The notes: generated by a model not told the origin, from the letters alone. DNA of 64,000 nt from a bacterium (GCA_030430495.1 JAUIKM010000015.1:1-64000), one strand, 5' to 3'. Shown: positions 45,305 through 55,341, counted from the stretch's first letter. Made by a program: numbers and translations.

Positions 45305-46270
45305 CTATGCCTTGACTCCAGCTTCGCTCGGAGAGCTCGCTTTTCTGACCTTTTTTGTTTGTCGCTGATTCACAAGGTACACGCCGCCGAGAATCGTGCA
45401 CAGTCCCGCCACCTGCCAGACCGAAATCGACTCCCCGTCCCATACGCCCCACAGCAGCGACACCACCGGCATCGTGTAAGTGACCGATACCGCAAACAGC
45501 GGTGAACACATCTGTATCAGGCGCGCAAACAACACAATGGTAAAGGCCGTGCCGAGAGAGCCCAGAATCAGAATGGCCGTCAATGAACTCATCCCCGCCG
45601 GCGACGTCGTTGTGATCGTCCAGAAATCGCCCGCCCGCACCAGCAGATAGATAATGTAAGGCGGCGCGGCGAACATCATCGCCAGGCTCATCGTTTGCAG
45701 CGGCTTCAGGTCCGCCAGTCGATACTTGATGAACGTCGTGGAAAAAGCATAGGCGATCGTCGCAAGCACCACGAACAGTCCGTAGAGTGCATTCCCGTCC
45801 GTCCCCACGCCCGCCCGCGCGCCGATAATAAGCACTGCGCCGAGCAGTCCAACCAGAATACCGGCCACGCTCCGCAGCCCGAAGCGCACGCGGAACAACG
45901 CCGCCGCCACGATCAACGTGAACAGCGGCGTCAACGAATTGAGTATTCCCGCCACAGAGCTGGAAATCATCGTCTGCGCCAGACTGAACAGAAACGCCGG
46001 CAGCGAACTGCCGACCAGTCCCACCAGCGCCAGCGGGAAAACATGCCGACGCCGCAGCGCCTTCAGACTGTACAGGCCAAAGGGCAACAGACAAAGGAAG
46101 GTAACCAGCACGCGCAGCCCCGCGACCATTTCCGGCTCATAAGCCTCCAGCCCGCGTTTGATCAGCACATAACTGCTGCCCCAGATCAAACTCAACACAA
46201 TCAAAATGCCCCAGGCCGCAGGCGATGCCGGCTGGTCGTCCACCGCCGCGGCCCACTGTCGTCCTCTCAT
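45305..46270 (-). CDS. EamA-family (DMT) transporter
   Basis: A 321-residue inner-membrane protein with ten predicted helices arranged as two EamA repeats: WGILIVLSLIWGSSYVLIKR at the start of repeat 1 and ALYGLFVVLATIAYAFSTTF at the start of repeat 2, closing with VAGLCTILGGVYLVNQRQ. Such drug/metabolite transporters export amino acids, nucleotides or other small molecules; the substrate is not predictable. ATG 46270 is chosen over an upstream frame because the added residues are unlike a membrane N-terminus. Divergent from the DUF1207 gene. Confidence 0.92.
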   Translation of the reverse strand: MRGRQWAAAVDDQPASPAAWGILIVLSLIWGSSYVLIKRGLEAYEPEMVAGLRVLVTFLCLLPFGLYSLKALRRRHVFPLALVGLVGSSLPAFLFSLAQTMISSSVAGILNSLTPLFTLIVAAALFRVRFGLRSVAGILVGLLGAVLIIGARAGVGTDGNALYGLFVVLATIAYAFSTTFIKYRLADLKPLQTMSLAMMFAAPPYIIYLLVRAGDFWTITTTSPAGMSSLTAILILGSLGTAFTIVLFARLIQMCSPLFAVSVTYTMPVVSLLWGVWDGESISVWQVAGLCTILGGVYLVNQRQTKKVRKASSPSEAGVKA

Positions 46271-46446
46271 AGCGCCTGTCTGGTTAAAGTGAAATCGAGC
46301 TGAGCGCAATTAATGCGGCAAGGTCGAACGACGGGCAACGAGATTGCACGGCAATCATAATTGTCGCGGCACGTCCAATTGCTGCATTCCCGCACGGGCG
46401 ACTGCAATGCAGACAATTTATTTCACGGCCGACCTGAAACCGCAAA

Positions 46447-47280
46447 ATGACAACGCTGCGTTCCTCTTTTCAACCGAATGTCTTGCTGAAACTCCTCTTC
46501 TGTGCCGCCGCCGCGCTCTGCGTCGGCGCCTCAAGCGCCGCCGCGCTGGAGTGGAGTCCCGACGGTATACTGTTCCGTCCCCTGGCGGCCAATCCGCTGG
46601 AGGCGCGCGTCGCCGTTCTCTTCCAGCCCGCCGCCGACAAACTGCGCCTCGACATCGGCACGACCATCGATCTGGCAGCCATCCCCGGTCCCGACGGCGA
46701 AACGCGCTTCGGCGTCGATTTTTTCACGCTCACACGCCTGCGCTCCGTCGGACGGTTTAAGTTCCCCGTTGAAACCAGCGACTACTTTTTCGGTGTCAAT
46801 GTCAGCCGTCGGCACGAGTTTGCGGACTGGACCTTTCTCGGCCGGATGCGACTGGCTCATATCTCCTCTCATCTGGTCGACGGCTACGAGGGCTCGCGCC
46901 AACCATTTACCTACAGCCGCGAATTTGTCGAGCTCATCGGCGCGGCGGAAATCGATGAATGGCGCGCCTATGGCGGCTTTACCTGGCTGTTTTCGTCCAT
47001 CCCGGACGATTTCGGGGCGCTCACGCCACAGCTCGGCGTGGACGTCATGTGGCAGCTTGCCGGGAATCTTTTTCTGCGCGGCGGGTATAATCTGACGGCG
47101 CCTTCCATCAGCGGCGATATTGAGATAGTTCAGGCCACCGATTTGGGAATAAAATTCGGAACGCGCGACGGCGCGGGCGTCGTCCTGAGTTTTCGATCGT
47201 ACAACGGTCCCAGCGTTCACGGCATGTTTTACGATCGCCTGGATTCGTACGGCGCCGTCAGCCTCGAAGCTGAATTTTAG
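46447..47280 (+). CDS. DUF1207-family outer-membrane beta-barrel protein
   Basis: A 277-residue exported protein with a signal peptide (residues 1-33, LLKLLFCAAAALCVGASSAA) and alternating hydrophobic strands of an outer-membrane beta-barrel ending in Phe (SLEAEF), the usual C-terminal signal for BAM insertion. The block RMRLAHISSHLVDGY followed by TYSREFVELIGAAE matches DUF1207, a family of unknown function. The gene is 12 bases upstream of the site-2 protease gene, so the two are probably co-transcribed. Confidence 0.82.
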   Translation: MTTLRSSFQPNVLLKLLFCAAAALCVGASSAAALEWSPDGILFRPLAANPLEARVAVLFQPAADKLRLDIGTTIDLAAIPGPDGETRFGVDFFTLTRLRSVGRFKFPVETSDYFFGVNVSRRHEFADWTFLGRMRLAHISSHLVDGYEGSRQPFTYSREFVELIGAAEIDEWRAYGGFTWLFSSIPDDFGALTPQLGVDVMWQLAGNLFLRGGYNLTAPSISGDIEIVQATDLGIKFGTRDGAGVVLSFRSYNGPSVHGMFYDRLDSYGAVSLEAEF

Positions 47281-47292
47281 GGAAACAAACCA

Positions 47293-48507
47293 ATGAGCCA
47301 CGATCCACACGACGACTTTCCGGCGCACGCCGACGACGACCGCGACTGGACGTTTCCACAGCGATTTCATCCGACATCAAGATTGCATATTGACTCAACC
47401 CACGAAAAGCCCCGCGAAAAGTACTGGCTGCACATCCTGCTGTTCCTGGCTTCGATTTTCACGACGATGCTCGCAGGCGTCGGCCTGGCTGCGCCGGGCT
47501 TCGATGTGTTTGACCCGGCCAACTGGGCCCTGGGGCTGTCGTACAGCCTGCTGACGATGACAATTATTACGGCGCATGAATTTGGGCACTACTTTGCCGC
47601 GCGCCGTCACGGCATCGATGCTTCGCTGCCTTATTTCATCCCTTTTCCGATTGTCCCCTTTTTTGGCGCGACCACGGCGGCCTTTAATCCGTTCGGCACG
47701 ATGGGAGCGGTCATCCGCACGCGCACGCCATTTCTCAACCGCCGCGCGCTTTTTGACGTTGGCGTGGCCGGCCCCCTCGCCGGTTTTGTGATGTGCGTTA
47801 TTATTCTGGCCGTCGGCTTCCTGACGCTGCCGTCCAAGGAATTCATTTATCAGATCCACCCGGAATATTTGTCGGAATTTGGCGGAGCCATTCCGCCCTG
47901 GGGTTTTCATTTCGGCAAAATTGGTCTCTATTCGCTGTTTGAGGCCATTTTCCCCTTCGGCGACTCCTGGGTTCCGCCGATGAACGAGATGTACCACTAC
48001 CCGCTGCTCTGCGCCGGCTGGTTCGGTCTGTTGCTGACGGGCCTGAACATGCTCCCGCTGGGCCAGCTCGACGGCGGCCACGTGGCCTACGCCATGTTCG
48101 GCGCCAAAGTGCAATCGCTTCTGGCGCGCGTGGTATGGTGGATGCTGCTTTGCCTCGGCATTCTCGGGATGCTGGACGCTTTGATGATTGGGGGCCTGCT
48201 TCCCGTTGACGGACTGGAGCCGCTGGCCGCCTTGCTGGCTTCCGGCCGCGAGTGGTTTCCCTGGCTCTTCCCCGTCTTTCCCGGCTGGATTTTCTGGGCC
48301 CTGCTGACGCGATTTGTGATCAGGCTCGACCACCCCTTTGTGCCTGAACACCAACCCGTCGACCGCGGACGGCGGATCATCGGATGGTGTGCTTTTGCCG
48401 TGTTTTTACTCAGTTTTGCGCCGCAGGGACTGTACGACATTCCGGAAGCGCGGAACGCCGTGCACGAAATGGATTCAGACGCAATTTACACCGAACTTGC
48501 GCGTTAA
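47293..48507 (+). CDS. Site-2 protease family (M50) membrane metalloprotease
   Basis: A 404-residue multi-pass intramembrane protease. The zinc ligands are in ITAHEFGHYFAARRHGI (HExxH at about residues 95-99) and NMLPLGQLDGGHV (the Asp of LDGGH, about residue 260). The cytoplasmic N-terminal 45 residues are hydrophilic. It has no PDZ domain and a long insert between the two motifs, as in the plant EGY-like and bacterial YdiL-like branch. Such enzymes release membrane-tethered regulators or remove signal-peptide remnants; the substrate here is unknown. Co-oriented 12 bases after the DUF1207 barrel gene. Confidence 0.92.
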   Translation: MSHDPHDDFPAHADDDRDWTFPQRFHPTSRLHIDSTHEKPREKYWLHILLFLASIFTTMLAGVGLAAPGFDVFDPANWALGLSYSLLTMTIITAHEFGHYFAARRHGIDASLPYFIPFPIVPFFGATTAAFNPFGTMGAVIRTRTPFLNRRALFDVGVAGPLAGFVMCVIILAVGFLTLPSKEFIYQIHPEYLSEFGGAIPPWGFHFGKIGLYSLFEAIFPFGDSWVPPMNEMYHYPLLCAGWFGLLLTGLNMLPLGQLDGGHVAYAMFGAKVQSLLARVVWWMLLCLGILGMLDALMIGGLLPVDGLEPLAALLASGREWFPWLFPVFPGWIFWALLTRFVIRLDHPFVPEHQPVDRGRRIIGWCAFAVFLLSFAPQGLYDIPEARNAVHEMDSDAIYTELAR

Positions 48508-48710
48508 TGCATGTTCGGTGTGACTGAGCATCCCCCAATGTAAACCGGCCGAATCTCCGTAGCCGGAACACCACCCAGGGATTCAGACGAGTGCGGTCAT
48601 GCGGGCGACTCCGCCTGTCCACGTCAGTGCAAAAACCAGGGCCGATACAGGTCGGCGCCAGGATCTTTACAATTGAAGTCGTTTGTTAAACTTAGCCCGA
48701 GAGGTTGTCA

Positions 48711-49634
48711 ATGGCGCTGCAGAAGAGCGAATATATCTGGATGAACGGCGAGTACATCGGTTGGGACGACGCCAAAATCCACGTCCTTTCCCACGTGGTT
48801 CACTACGGTTCCAGCTGGTTTGAAGGCGTGCGCGCTTACGAAACCACGCGCGGAACCGCGGTATTTCGCTTGCAGGAACACATGGCGCGCCTCACGCAGA
48901 GCCTCAAAATCTATCGCTCGGAAATGGACTACACGCCTGAGCAACTGAGCGACGTCGCCCTAGAACTCATTCGTCGCAACAAACTCAAATCCTGCTACAT
49001 CAGGCCGGTTGCCTTCCGCGGCTACGGCGAGCTCGGCGTCTACCCGATGAACTGCCCCATGGAAGTTGTCATCGCCGCCTGGCCCTGGGGTCGTTACCTC
49101 GGTCCCGAAGCTGTCGAAGAAGGTGTGGACGTCTGCGTTTCCTCCTGGAACCGCATTGCTCCCAATACAATGCCGACCCTGTCAAAAGCCGGCGGCAACT
49201 ACATGAATGCCCAGCTGATAAAAATTGAAGCGCGCTCCAACGGTTTTACAGAAGGCATCGGCCTCAGCGTGCAGGGCTACGTCAGCGAAGGCAGCGGCGA
49301 AAATATTTTCCTCGTGCAGGACGGCGTGCTCTACACCACGCCCCTGGGCGCATCGATCCTGGCCGGCATCACGCGCTCCTCTATCATAGAAATCGCCGGC
49401 GACCTCAACATTCAGGTCGTGACCGACCAGATTCCGCGCGCCATGCTCTACACGGCAGACGAAATTTTCTTTACCGGCACGGCGGTGGAAGTCACGCCCG
49501 TGCGCAGCGTCGACCACGTCGTCATTGGCGACGGCAAACCCGGTCCTGTCACGCGCCGCATTCAAAATCGATTCTTCAGTATTGTTGAAAGCGGCGACGA
49601 TCCTTACGGTTGGCTGACCTTTGTTAACGAATAA
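48711..49634 (+). CDS. ilvE: Branched-chain amino acid aminotransferase
   Basis: A 307-residue fold-IV PLP enzyme that makes the last step of valine, leucine and isoleucine synthesis. Family markers are HYGSSWFEGVRAYET near the N-terminus, the PLP-binding Lys in TLSKAGGNYMNAQL, EGSGENIFLV, and GASILAGITRSSI near the phosphate site. FFTGTAVEVTPV lies near the C-terminus. GAGAGG precedes ATG 48711; a TTG six bases earlier is not preferred. No other ilv genes are in the window. Confidence 0.95.
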   Translation: MALQKSEYIWMNGEYIGWDDAKIHVLSHVVHYGSSWFEGVRAYETTRGTAVFRLQEHMARLTQSLKIYRSEMDYTPEQLSDVALELIRRNKLKSCYIRPVAFRGYGELGVYPMNCPMEVVIAAWPWGRYLGPEAVEEGVDVCVSSWNRIAPNTMPTLSKAGGNYMNAQLIKIEARSNGFTEGIGLSVQGYVSEGSGENIFLVQDGVLYTTPLGASILAGITRSSIIEIAGDLNIQVVTDQIPRAMLYTADEIFFTGTAVEVTPVRSVDHVVIGDGKPGPVTRRIQNRFFSIVESGDDPYGWLTFVNE

Positions 49635-49694
49635 CTCTGGCTCGCGATCGACAATTCCGGTGCTTAAACCGGGCTGGACCAGACGTAAACTGCG

Positions 49695-50780
49695 ATGAGC
49701 GGCGACCTGATAAACAACCTCTTTGCGGAACGAACCGCCGTCATGCTGGCGCCGATGGCGCGAACCACCGACAGCGCATTTCGGCGCCTGTGCCGTCGTC
49801 ACGGCTGTGACCTTGTTTTCACCGAAATGGCGACGGCGGAAGGCATACTGGAAGACAGCTCCACCATGTACCGCCTGGTGACCTTCCATCCCGACGAGCG
49901 GCCCGTGGCCATCCAGCTCACGGGCGGCAGCGCAACAGCCACGGCGCATGCTGTGGCGCGCCTCGTGCGTTCACATCGCCCTTCCGTCATCGATATTAAC
50001 GCCGGCTGCCCGGTGCCGAACATTTGTTCGCGCGGCTGTGGCGCAGCCTTGCTGAGCGACCCGCTCAAACTGTCTGAAACGATCGGCGCGGTAGTTAAAG
50101 CCGCCGGCAACACACCGGTCTCGATTAAAATTCGCGCTACCGGTCAGGGCGCTGCGGTTCAACCGGCCCAGATTGGACGCATTGCCGAAGAATCCGGCGC
50201 GAGATTTATCACCGTGCACGCCCGCACCCGCTCCGACAGCTACTCCACCTGCGCCAACTGGGACTACATTGCCGCTGTTAAACAAGCCGTTGCCATTCCC
50301 GTAGTCGGCAATGGCGATGTCTTTTGCGTCGAAGACGCCGTAAAAATGAAACAGCGCACCAATGTGGACGGCATCATGATTGCACGCGGCGCGCTGGGGC
50401 GGCCCTGGTTGTTTAACCAGTGTCGCGCTGTTTTACAGGGCGATCCGCTGCCGCCGGCGCCGACGCAGCAGGAACATCTGGAGATGATCGACGACTACGT
50501 CCGCGAGGCCTTCATCTGGCTCGGCGAAGTACCCGCCATAAACTACGTGCGCAAACACGTTTCATGGTTCACGCACAACCTCAACGGCTCCGAACGCCTG
50601 CGCACCGCAATATTCACGGCCCGCGATCCCCAACAGATTCGCGACATACTCAAGTCCTACGCCAGCGATCTGATCGACGGCAAGTTCGCCGACGAACTGC
50701 CGAGGAAGGATATCGAAGATATATTCCGCACGAAAATTTCGTTCTGGCGCGAACTCGACAGAGATCTCATTCGCGGTTAA
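49695..50780 (+). CDS. tRNA-dihydrouridine synthase
   Basis: A 361-residue FMN enzyme reducing uridine to dihydrouridine in tRNA D-loops. The barrel begins VMLAPMARTTDSAFRRLCRR; the FMN and catalytic region reads IDINAGCPVPNICSRGCGAA, in which the Cys of GCP is the expected proton donor (the usual GCPxxKV shows PNICS here). Later blocks are TVHARTRSDSYS and IMIARGALGRPWLF. It has the C-terminal helical domain of bacterial Dus. Assignment to DusA, B or C is left open. It is convergent with the B12 receptor gene; a short hairpin sits at the shared end. Confidence 0.93.
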   Translation: MSGDLINNLFAERTAVMLAPMARTTDSAFRRLCRRHGCDLVFTEMATAEGILEDSSTMYRLVTFHPDERPVAIQLTGGSATATAHAVARLVRSHRPSVIDINAGCPVPNICSRGCGAALLSDPLKLSETIGAVVKAAGNTPVSIKIRATGQGAAVQPAQIGRIAEESGARFITVHARTRSDSYSTCANWDYIAAVKQAVAIPVVGNGDVFCVEDAVKMKQRTNVDGIMIARGALGRPWLFNQCRAVLQGDPLPPAPTQQEHLEMIDDYVREAFIWLGEVPAINYVRKHVSWFTHNLNGSERLRTAIFTARDPQQIRDILKSYASDLIDGKFADELPRKDIEDIFRTKISFWRELDRDLIRG

Positions 50781-50794
50781 ATACAGCATTTAAC
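50776..50794. terminator. Short hairpin at the convergent dus/btuB ends
   Basis: GTTAAAT (50776-50782) pairs with ATTTAAC (50788-50794); the stop of dus lies inside. AT-rich and weak, perhaps a shared end. Confidence 0.3.
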
Positions 50795-50796
50795 GG

Positions 50797-52842
50797 TCAA
50801 TGTAAATTCCAGCCCAGGCCGACTGAAACGCCGCGTCCCGGCATGGGATAATTGCGCAGCACGGCATACTCTTCCCCAAAGACATTTTTTGTTTGCAAAC
50901 GCGTTGTAAACTTTGAACCGCCAAGTTCAAACCCGACTTCAACAAACAGGTCTGTGAGACTGTAGGCCGGCATGATGTCTTCCGCCGCCGCGCCGGGCAG
51001 CGAAAGCCGTTCACCCACGAGCGCATACACAACTCCCGCCGCGACGTCCCCTTCCGTCCATGACGCCGAACAGTTTAACAATTCGCCCGGCGTGTACACA
51101 ATTTCCTCCCCGCGCGAGAACGATTCCGGCGACTCGTCCACAGCGCGCTGCAACGTGCCCGCCACCGCGGTGCGCAGCCGCCCGCCGCACCACGTTCCGC
51201 GCAGCGCCAGCTCAAGTCCTCGGCTGTGTACACGCCCCACGTTGCGCGCACTCCACGAAACCGGGCTGCGCGGTACGGCGATAATCTGGTCGCGCGTGCG
51301 CAGTACAAATGCATCCAGCGCAACGGATAAATTGTCGCTCTCCCATGCAATCCCCGCGTTAAACGACAAGCCGCGCTCCGGACGCAGATCAGTCGAGCCG
51401 TAGTTGATGTAGTACAACTCGTTAAAACTCGGCGGCCGGAAGTTATCGCTCAGGTCTGCGCGCAGCGTCATGTCGGGCAGCACGCGTTTCCAGGCAACAC
51501 CGAGCGACGGCGAAAGCACGGCGTCGAATTCACTGTAAACATCCAGCCGCAGAGCCGTTTCCACGTGCAGTTCAGAGTCTCCGACTTTCAGCAAGGGACC
51601 GGCGGCGCGCAGGGCGGCGGCGGCATGGTCGCGCTCCGCCTTCTCGCCTTCGAGGTTCTGCAACTGTTCGCCGCGCAGTTCGGCGGCGGACAGTTCGAGG
51701 CGTGCATCCAGTTCAAGCCGGCCGAGGACGGCGGCCAGGTTAAGCGCTGCCCCGACTTCCTGCTCGCGGAAGTTAAAGGTGTGTTCGGCCGGATCGGGAC
51801 CGTAGAACTCGGGGTCCAGATACGTCTGATCGTTGCGACGCACATTAAACAACAGTCCGCCGCGCCAATGCCGCCCGAGCAATTCAACGCCGCCATAGCC
51901 AATCACGCCGTCGTCCAGCAGACGGGCCGAGGCATCTTCTATCCGCCCCTGCACCACTGCGCCGGGCGAGCCGCGTTCGGCGCGGCGCAGAATTGCCGCG
52001 GCGAACAGACGCATGCCCGTCCGCACCCACTGCATGTTTAACATCCCGGCGCGAATCGACGCATCGCCGTTGCCGCGCCGCGCCTGCTCTCTGCCGCCGA
52101 ACTGGTCAAAGGTAAACGGGTAGTCGCCGTCGCCCTCTTCCAGCGCCAGCGAAGCGTTGAGCTGAAACGGCCCCTCGCGCACGCCGCCCCAGGCGGCGGC
52201 GCGCCATTCGTTAAACGAGGCGTGCGTCACATCTGCGCCGAGCTGCGGCGACCGTCGCAGCAGACGAGTGCGAATATTAACAAGACCTCCCAGAGCATTG
52301 CCGCCGTAGAGCGACGCACCGCCGCCGCGCACCACCTGAATCTCCTCCAGCAGGGAAAGTGGCAGCAATGCCAGGTCAACCGATCCGCTCTGGACCGAAT
52401 TCAGCCGGACGCCGTCGAGCAGCAGCAAAGTCTGTGGCGCAGTACTGCCGCGCAGACTCAATGTCTGGATGCCGCCCAGACCGCCGTAGCGTTTGACAAA
52501 AACGCCCGGCGAAAGCTCAAGCGCGTCGCCCGTGGAGTTGAGCGGGAGACGTTCAATGTCCGCACGGCTGATGTTAACTTCCGGCCGGGCAATGGAGGCG
52601 CGAATGCGCGGCGCATCGACCTCGACGCCCGGCAGCCTCACCACACTGTCTTTGTCGACGCGCGACGTGGAGTCAGGCCGCGCCGCGAGCGACGCCCCCG
52701 AACTGAAGCCTTCCGACACGATGGCAAACAAGAAAATCAGAAAAAGGACAAACCAGGCCGCGCCGCTTTGTTTAAACGCCCCGCCGGAATGATCGGGGCG
52801 TTTATGAATAAGAGTTCTCCGACGGCGCGTTCCGCGGATCAT
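50797..52842 (-). CDS. btuB: BtuB-like TonB-dependent vitamin B12 receptor
   Basis: A 681-residue outer-membrane receptor: N-terminal hydrophobic export segment (about residues 28-45, AAWFVLFLIFLFAIV), plug domain (about 65-175) with LRGSTAPQTLLLLDGVRLN and VVRGGGASLYGGNALGG, and a 22-strand barrel ending YAVLRNYPMPGRGVSVGLGW, the closing motif of BtuB-type receptors. It is preceded by a BtuG-like gene sharing an ATGA overlap, and by a cobalamin riboswitch, so the ligand is almost certainly cobalamin or a precursor corrinoid. The coding 5' end contains a GC-rich hairpin. Needs TonB-ExbBD, not in the window. Confidence 0.93.
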   Translation of the reverse strand: MIRGTRRRRTLIHKRPDHSGGAFKQSGAAWFVLFLIFLFAIVSEGFSSGASLAARPDSTSRVDKDSVVRLPGVEVDAPRIRASIARPEVNISRADIERLPLNSTGDALELSPGVFVKRYGGLGGIQTLSLRGSTAPQTLLLLDGVRLNSVQSGSVDLALLPLSLLEEIQVVRGGGASLYGGNALGGLVNIRTRLLRRSPQLGADVTHASFNEWRAAAWGGVREGPFQLNASLALEEGDGDYPFTFDQFGGREQARRGNGDASIRAGMLNMQWVRTGMRLFAAAILRRAERGSPGAVVQGRIEDASARLLDDGVIGYGGVELLGRHWRGGLLFNVRRNDQTYLDPEFYGPDPAEHTFNFREQEVGAALNLAAVLGRLELDARLELSAAELRGEQLQNLEGEKAERDHAAAALRAAGPLLKVGDSELHVETALRLDVYSEFDAVLSPSLGVAWKRVLPDMTLRADLSDNFRPPSFNELYYINYGSTDLRPERGLSFNAGIAWESDNLSVALDAFVLRTRDQIIAVPRSPVSWSARNVGRVHSRGLELALRGTWCGGRLRTAVAGTLQRAVDESPESFSRGEEIVYTPGELLNCSASWTEGDVAAGVVYALVGERLSLPGAAAEDIMPAYSLTDLFVEVGFELGGSKFTTRLQTKNVFGEEYAVLRNYPMPGRGVSVGLGWNLH
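52773..52804 (-). other. Terminator-like hairpin inside the 5' end of btuB
   Basis: AAACGCCCC and GGGGCGTTT form a perfect 9-10 bp stem (52773-52782 with 52795-52804), about 40 bases into btuB. On the minus strand it is followed by TTTAAAC, only a short T-tract. It may tune the ratio of the surface protein to the receptor. Confidence 0.45.
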
Positions 52843-55172
52843 TTGTTCACCAGCAGCGGAGCAGTGAATATTTGATTGCCGCGGCGCAAGGTTATCAGGT
52901 AGGCGCCGTTGTTAAGTGCGGCAAGGTCGACTACAGTGGAACCGGCGCCGGAGATTCCCAGGTCGGCCGCCTGCTGCAGAACGAGTTTGCCGTCCAGCGT
53001 GCGAATTTCCAGTTCGGCCCGCGTCGGTCCGGTCAAACCTGCATCAAGACCGACCGCGGTGTGAGACGCCGCCGGATTGGGTGAAAGACGCAGTTGTTCA
53101 TGCGACGGCGGTTGTCCCATTTCAACAGCGCCCACGGATGTTGGTGTATTGTCCGGGGCAATCACGGCGATGCTCGCCGCCGAGCCGAAGTCGTTAAACT
53201 CAAAGGCGTTGGCCACCCAGATGCGATCGTTGTATACGGCGATCCCCTCGGGTTTGCCGCCGGTTTCGTAGCGCTGCAACAGCTCGCCCGTGATCGGGTT
53301 AAACCGGCGCACATCGCTGGAAAACGTCGTAACGTACAGCTCGTTGTTAAACAACACCGCCTCGCGCGGACCGTTAAAGCCGAGCGTTTGTGTAGCAATG
53401 CGTCGCAGCACGCTTTGTGAAGCCGGATCCACGACGACTACTTCGTGGGTGCCGGTCAACGTGATGTAGAGCAAACCCTCGCTGAGGAACATGTGGTTGC
53501 CGCCCTCACCAAGGTCCAGTTCCAGATGACTGAGCATCTGCGCCGTTTCGGTATCGGCAAACAGCAGACGGGCGCGCCCGCCGCCGAATTCACCTTCGTC
53601 GAGGACAAGTATATCAAAACCGGCGTCCCTGTTGTCGTACCAGATCGTTTGCTGGATCCACGGCGCGGTTTCAATAACGCGCTCATTCCGCGGGTCGGCC
53701 AACTCGATTATTCGCAGGCGGCCGCTTTCGGCGCCGCGTTCGCTGACGGCCAGAAATATTCCGTCGGGCGAGACGCTGACGGCGGATGCGCCATCAAGGT
53801 TAATATCCGCGAGCGGACTGTTAACCTGGCCGTTCAGACCAATGTGCCGAATCTGTGCACCGTTAACAAAATAGCCGTTTTCCTCCGCCGCATCAAATCC
53901 CGGACGCAGTGGATAACTGCCCGCGCCCCAGGGCAGTTCCGAGCGCCAATCAACGTCCCCGTCCAGCGTGGAGTACATCGCCACGGATTGCGGCTGGTCG
54001 TCCTCTTCGCGGATGCCGTTAAAATTGAGGTCAACCTGATTGCTGAGCGCAACTACTCCGTCCGGGGTCGCGTGCAGATGCGCCGGCTGCAATTCCGCCG
54101 GCAGCACGGAGACGATTTCCGTCGAGAGTTTCGGGTGTAAAACGGCAACACTGCGGGCGGACGTGAAGTTGCCGGTTTCGTACGCGTTGGCTATCCAGAG
54201 GCGGCCTTCCCAGTAAACAATTCCCTCGGGACGCCCACCACTTGTCAGCACGGCGCTGACGTCGCCGCCGGCGAGGTCGATTCGGCGAATGTCGCTTTCA
54301 TAGGTTGTAACATACAGCGAACCGTCAAAGAAGGCCGACTCGCGCGGCCCGTTAAATCCGCTCGTGCCGACGTTAAATGTGCTGACAATCCGCTCGTTTT
54401 CGAGGCTGATCATGTGCACGACGTGATCGCCGTTAACCGTGGCAAACACACGATCGCCGTCGAGCAGCAGGTGGTTGCCGGTATTGCCGAGCGGAATATC
54501 GCGTCGCTCGGGATCGGCGCCCGGTTTAATGATGGACAGACTTGAACCGCTTTCGCCGAAGACACCTTCGTTTAACACAACGATGCGGCGTTGATCAGCA
54601 GAGTTGTACCAGACCAGATTTTGTTGAACATTTTCGCCCGTTTCAAAGGTCTCCGATTCACCGCTTGCAATGTCGACGATGCGGACGACATCGCTGCCGG
54701 AGCTGTTGCGCTCACTCAGAACGGCTTCACCACTGCGCGGGTCGATGGACACGGCCGTCGCAGCCCAGGGGAGGTTAACATCCAGATTGACGCTTCCATC
54801 GACGGTACTGTAGGCGCGCACTTCCTCGGCCAGCGGCAGCAGCAGCAATCCATGTTCCTCGTCGATGGCGGCGCGCAGCGGAAACCCCATGCCGTCGTCC
54901 CAGTTGAACTCCAGCATCAGTACGGCTTCGCGGTCGTGCAGCGGCAGCGCGTTGTCGACGACGTACCAGCGGGCGGGGCTGTCGCCTTCGTCCTGTACGC
55001 CGTCAAAATTGAGATCAATGCGATTGCAGATGATGTGCAGGCGATCGCCGTCGGCGATGACGGCCAGCGGCTGCGGACCGGTTTGCAGCAGTTTTGTTGG
55101 CTGTGCGGAAAGTGTGAGGGTGCAGAGGACGCCGAGCAGGAGCGCCGGGCAGAAACGCGGAAACAGTCCCAT
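52839..55172 (-). CDS. Secreted tandem BtuG-like beta-propeller protein with T9SS sorting domain
   Basis: A 777-residue exported protein. After a signal peptide (1-23, LLLGVLCTLTLSAQ) come two homologous halves of about 320 residues; for example RRIVVLNEGVFGESGSSLSI and GFDILVLDEGEFGGGRARLL, GFNGPRESAFFDGSLYVTTY and GFNGPREAVLFNNELYVTTF. Each half starts with a Ca-binding-like DLNFDGVQDEGD or DLNFNGIREEDD loop. The blades resemble BtuG/DUF5074 propellers, which bind B12 on the Bacteroides surface. The last 75 residues (LRLSPNPAASHTAVGLDAGL onward) are a T9SS type A sorting domain, so the protein is carried to the surface. It leads the riboswitch operon and overlaps btuB by four bases. GGGAG precedes ATG 55172. 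Confidence 0.85.
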   Translation of the reverse strand: MGLFPRFCPALLLGVLCTLTLSAQPTKLLQTGPQPLAVIADGDRLHIICNRIDLNFDGVQDEGDSPARWYVVDNALPLHDREAVLMLEFNWDDGMGFPLRAAIDEEHGLLLLPLAEEVRAYSTVDGSVNLDVNLPWAATAVSIDPRSGEAVLSERNSSGSDVVRIVDIASGESETFETGENVQQNLVWYNSADQRRIVVLNEGVFGESGSSLSIIKPGADPERRDIPLGNTGNHLLLDGDRVFATVNGDHVVHMISLENERIVSTFNVGTSGFNGPRESAFFDGSLYVTTYESDIRRIDLAGGDVSAVLTSGGRPEGIVYWEGRLWIANAYETGNFTSARSVAVLHPKLSTEIVSVLPAELQPAHLHATPDGVVALSNQVDLNFNGIREEDDQPQSVAMYSTLDGDVDWRSELPWGAGSYPLRPGFDAAEENGYFVNGAQIRHIGLNGQVNSPLADINLDGASAVSVSPDGIFLAVSERGAESGRLRIIELADPRNERVIETAPWIQQTIWYDNRDAGFDILVLDEGEFGGGRARLLFADTETAQMLSHLELDLGEGGNHMFLSEGLLYITLTGTHEVVVVDPASQSVLRRIATQTLGFNGPREAVLFNNELYVTTFSSDVRRFNPITGELLQRYETGGKPEGIAVYNDRIWVANAFEFNDFGSAASIAVIAPDNTPTSVGAVEMGQPPSHEQLRLSPNPAASHTAVGLDAGLTGPTRAELEIRTLDGKLVLQQAADLGISGAGSTVVDLAALNNGAYLITLRRGNQIFTAPLLVNK

Positions 55173-55341
55173 TTTGACTCCCGGGGGAACAGGGTTCGAG
55201 GTGCGAATATCGCACGGAACGCGCAGCGCGGATATGCGGAATTAGAGGCGGTGATGGGGAGATGCCGTCAAAACGGGGCAAGTCCTCATCCCATCCGTTA
55301 GCGCGGATGATGCGGGGCGTAGTCCACCGCAATCGATGAGC

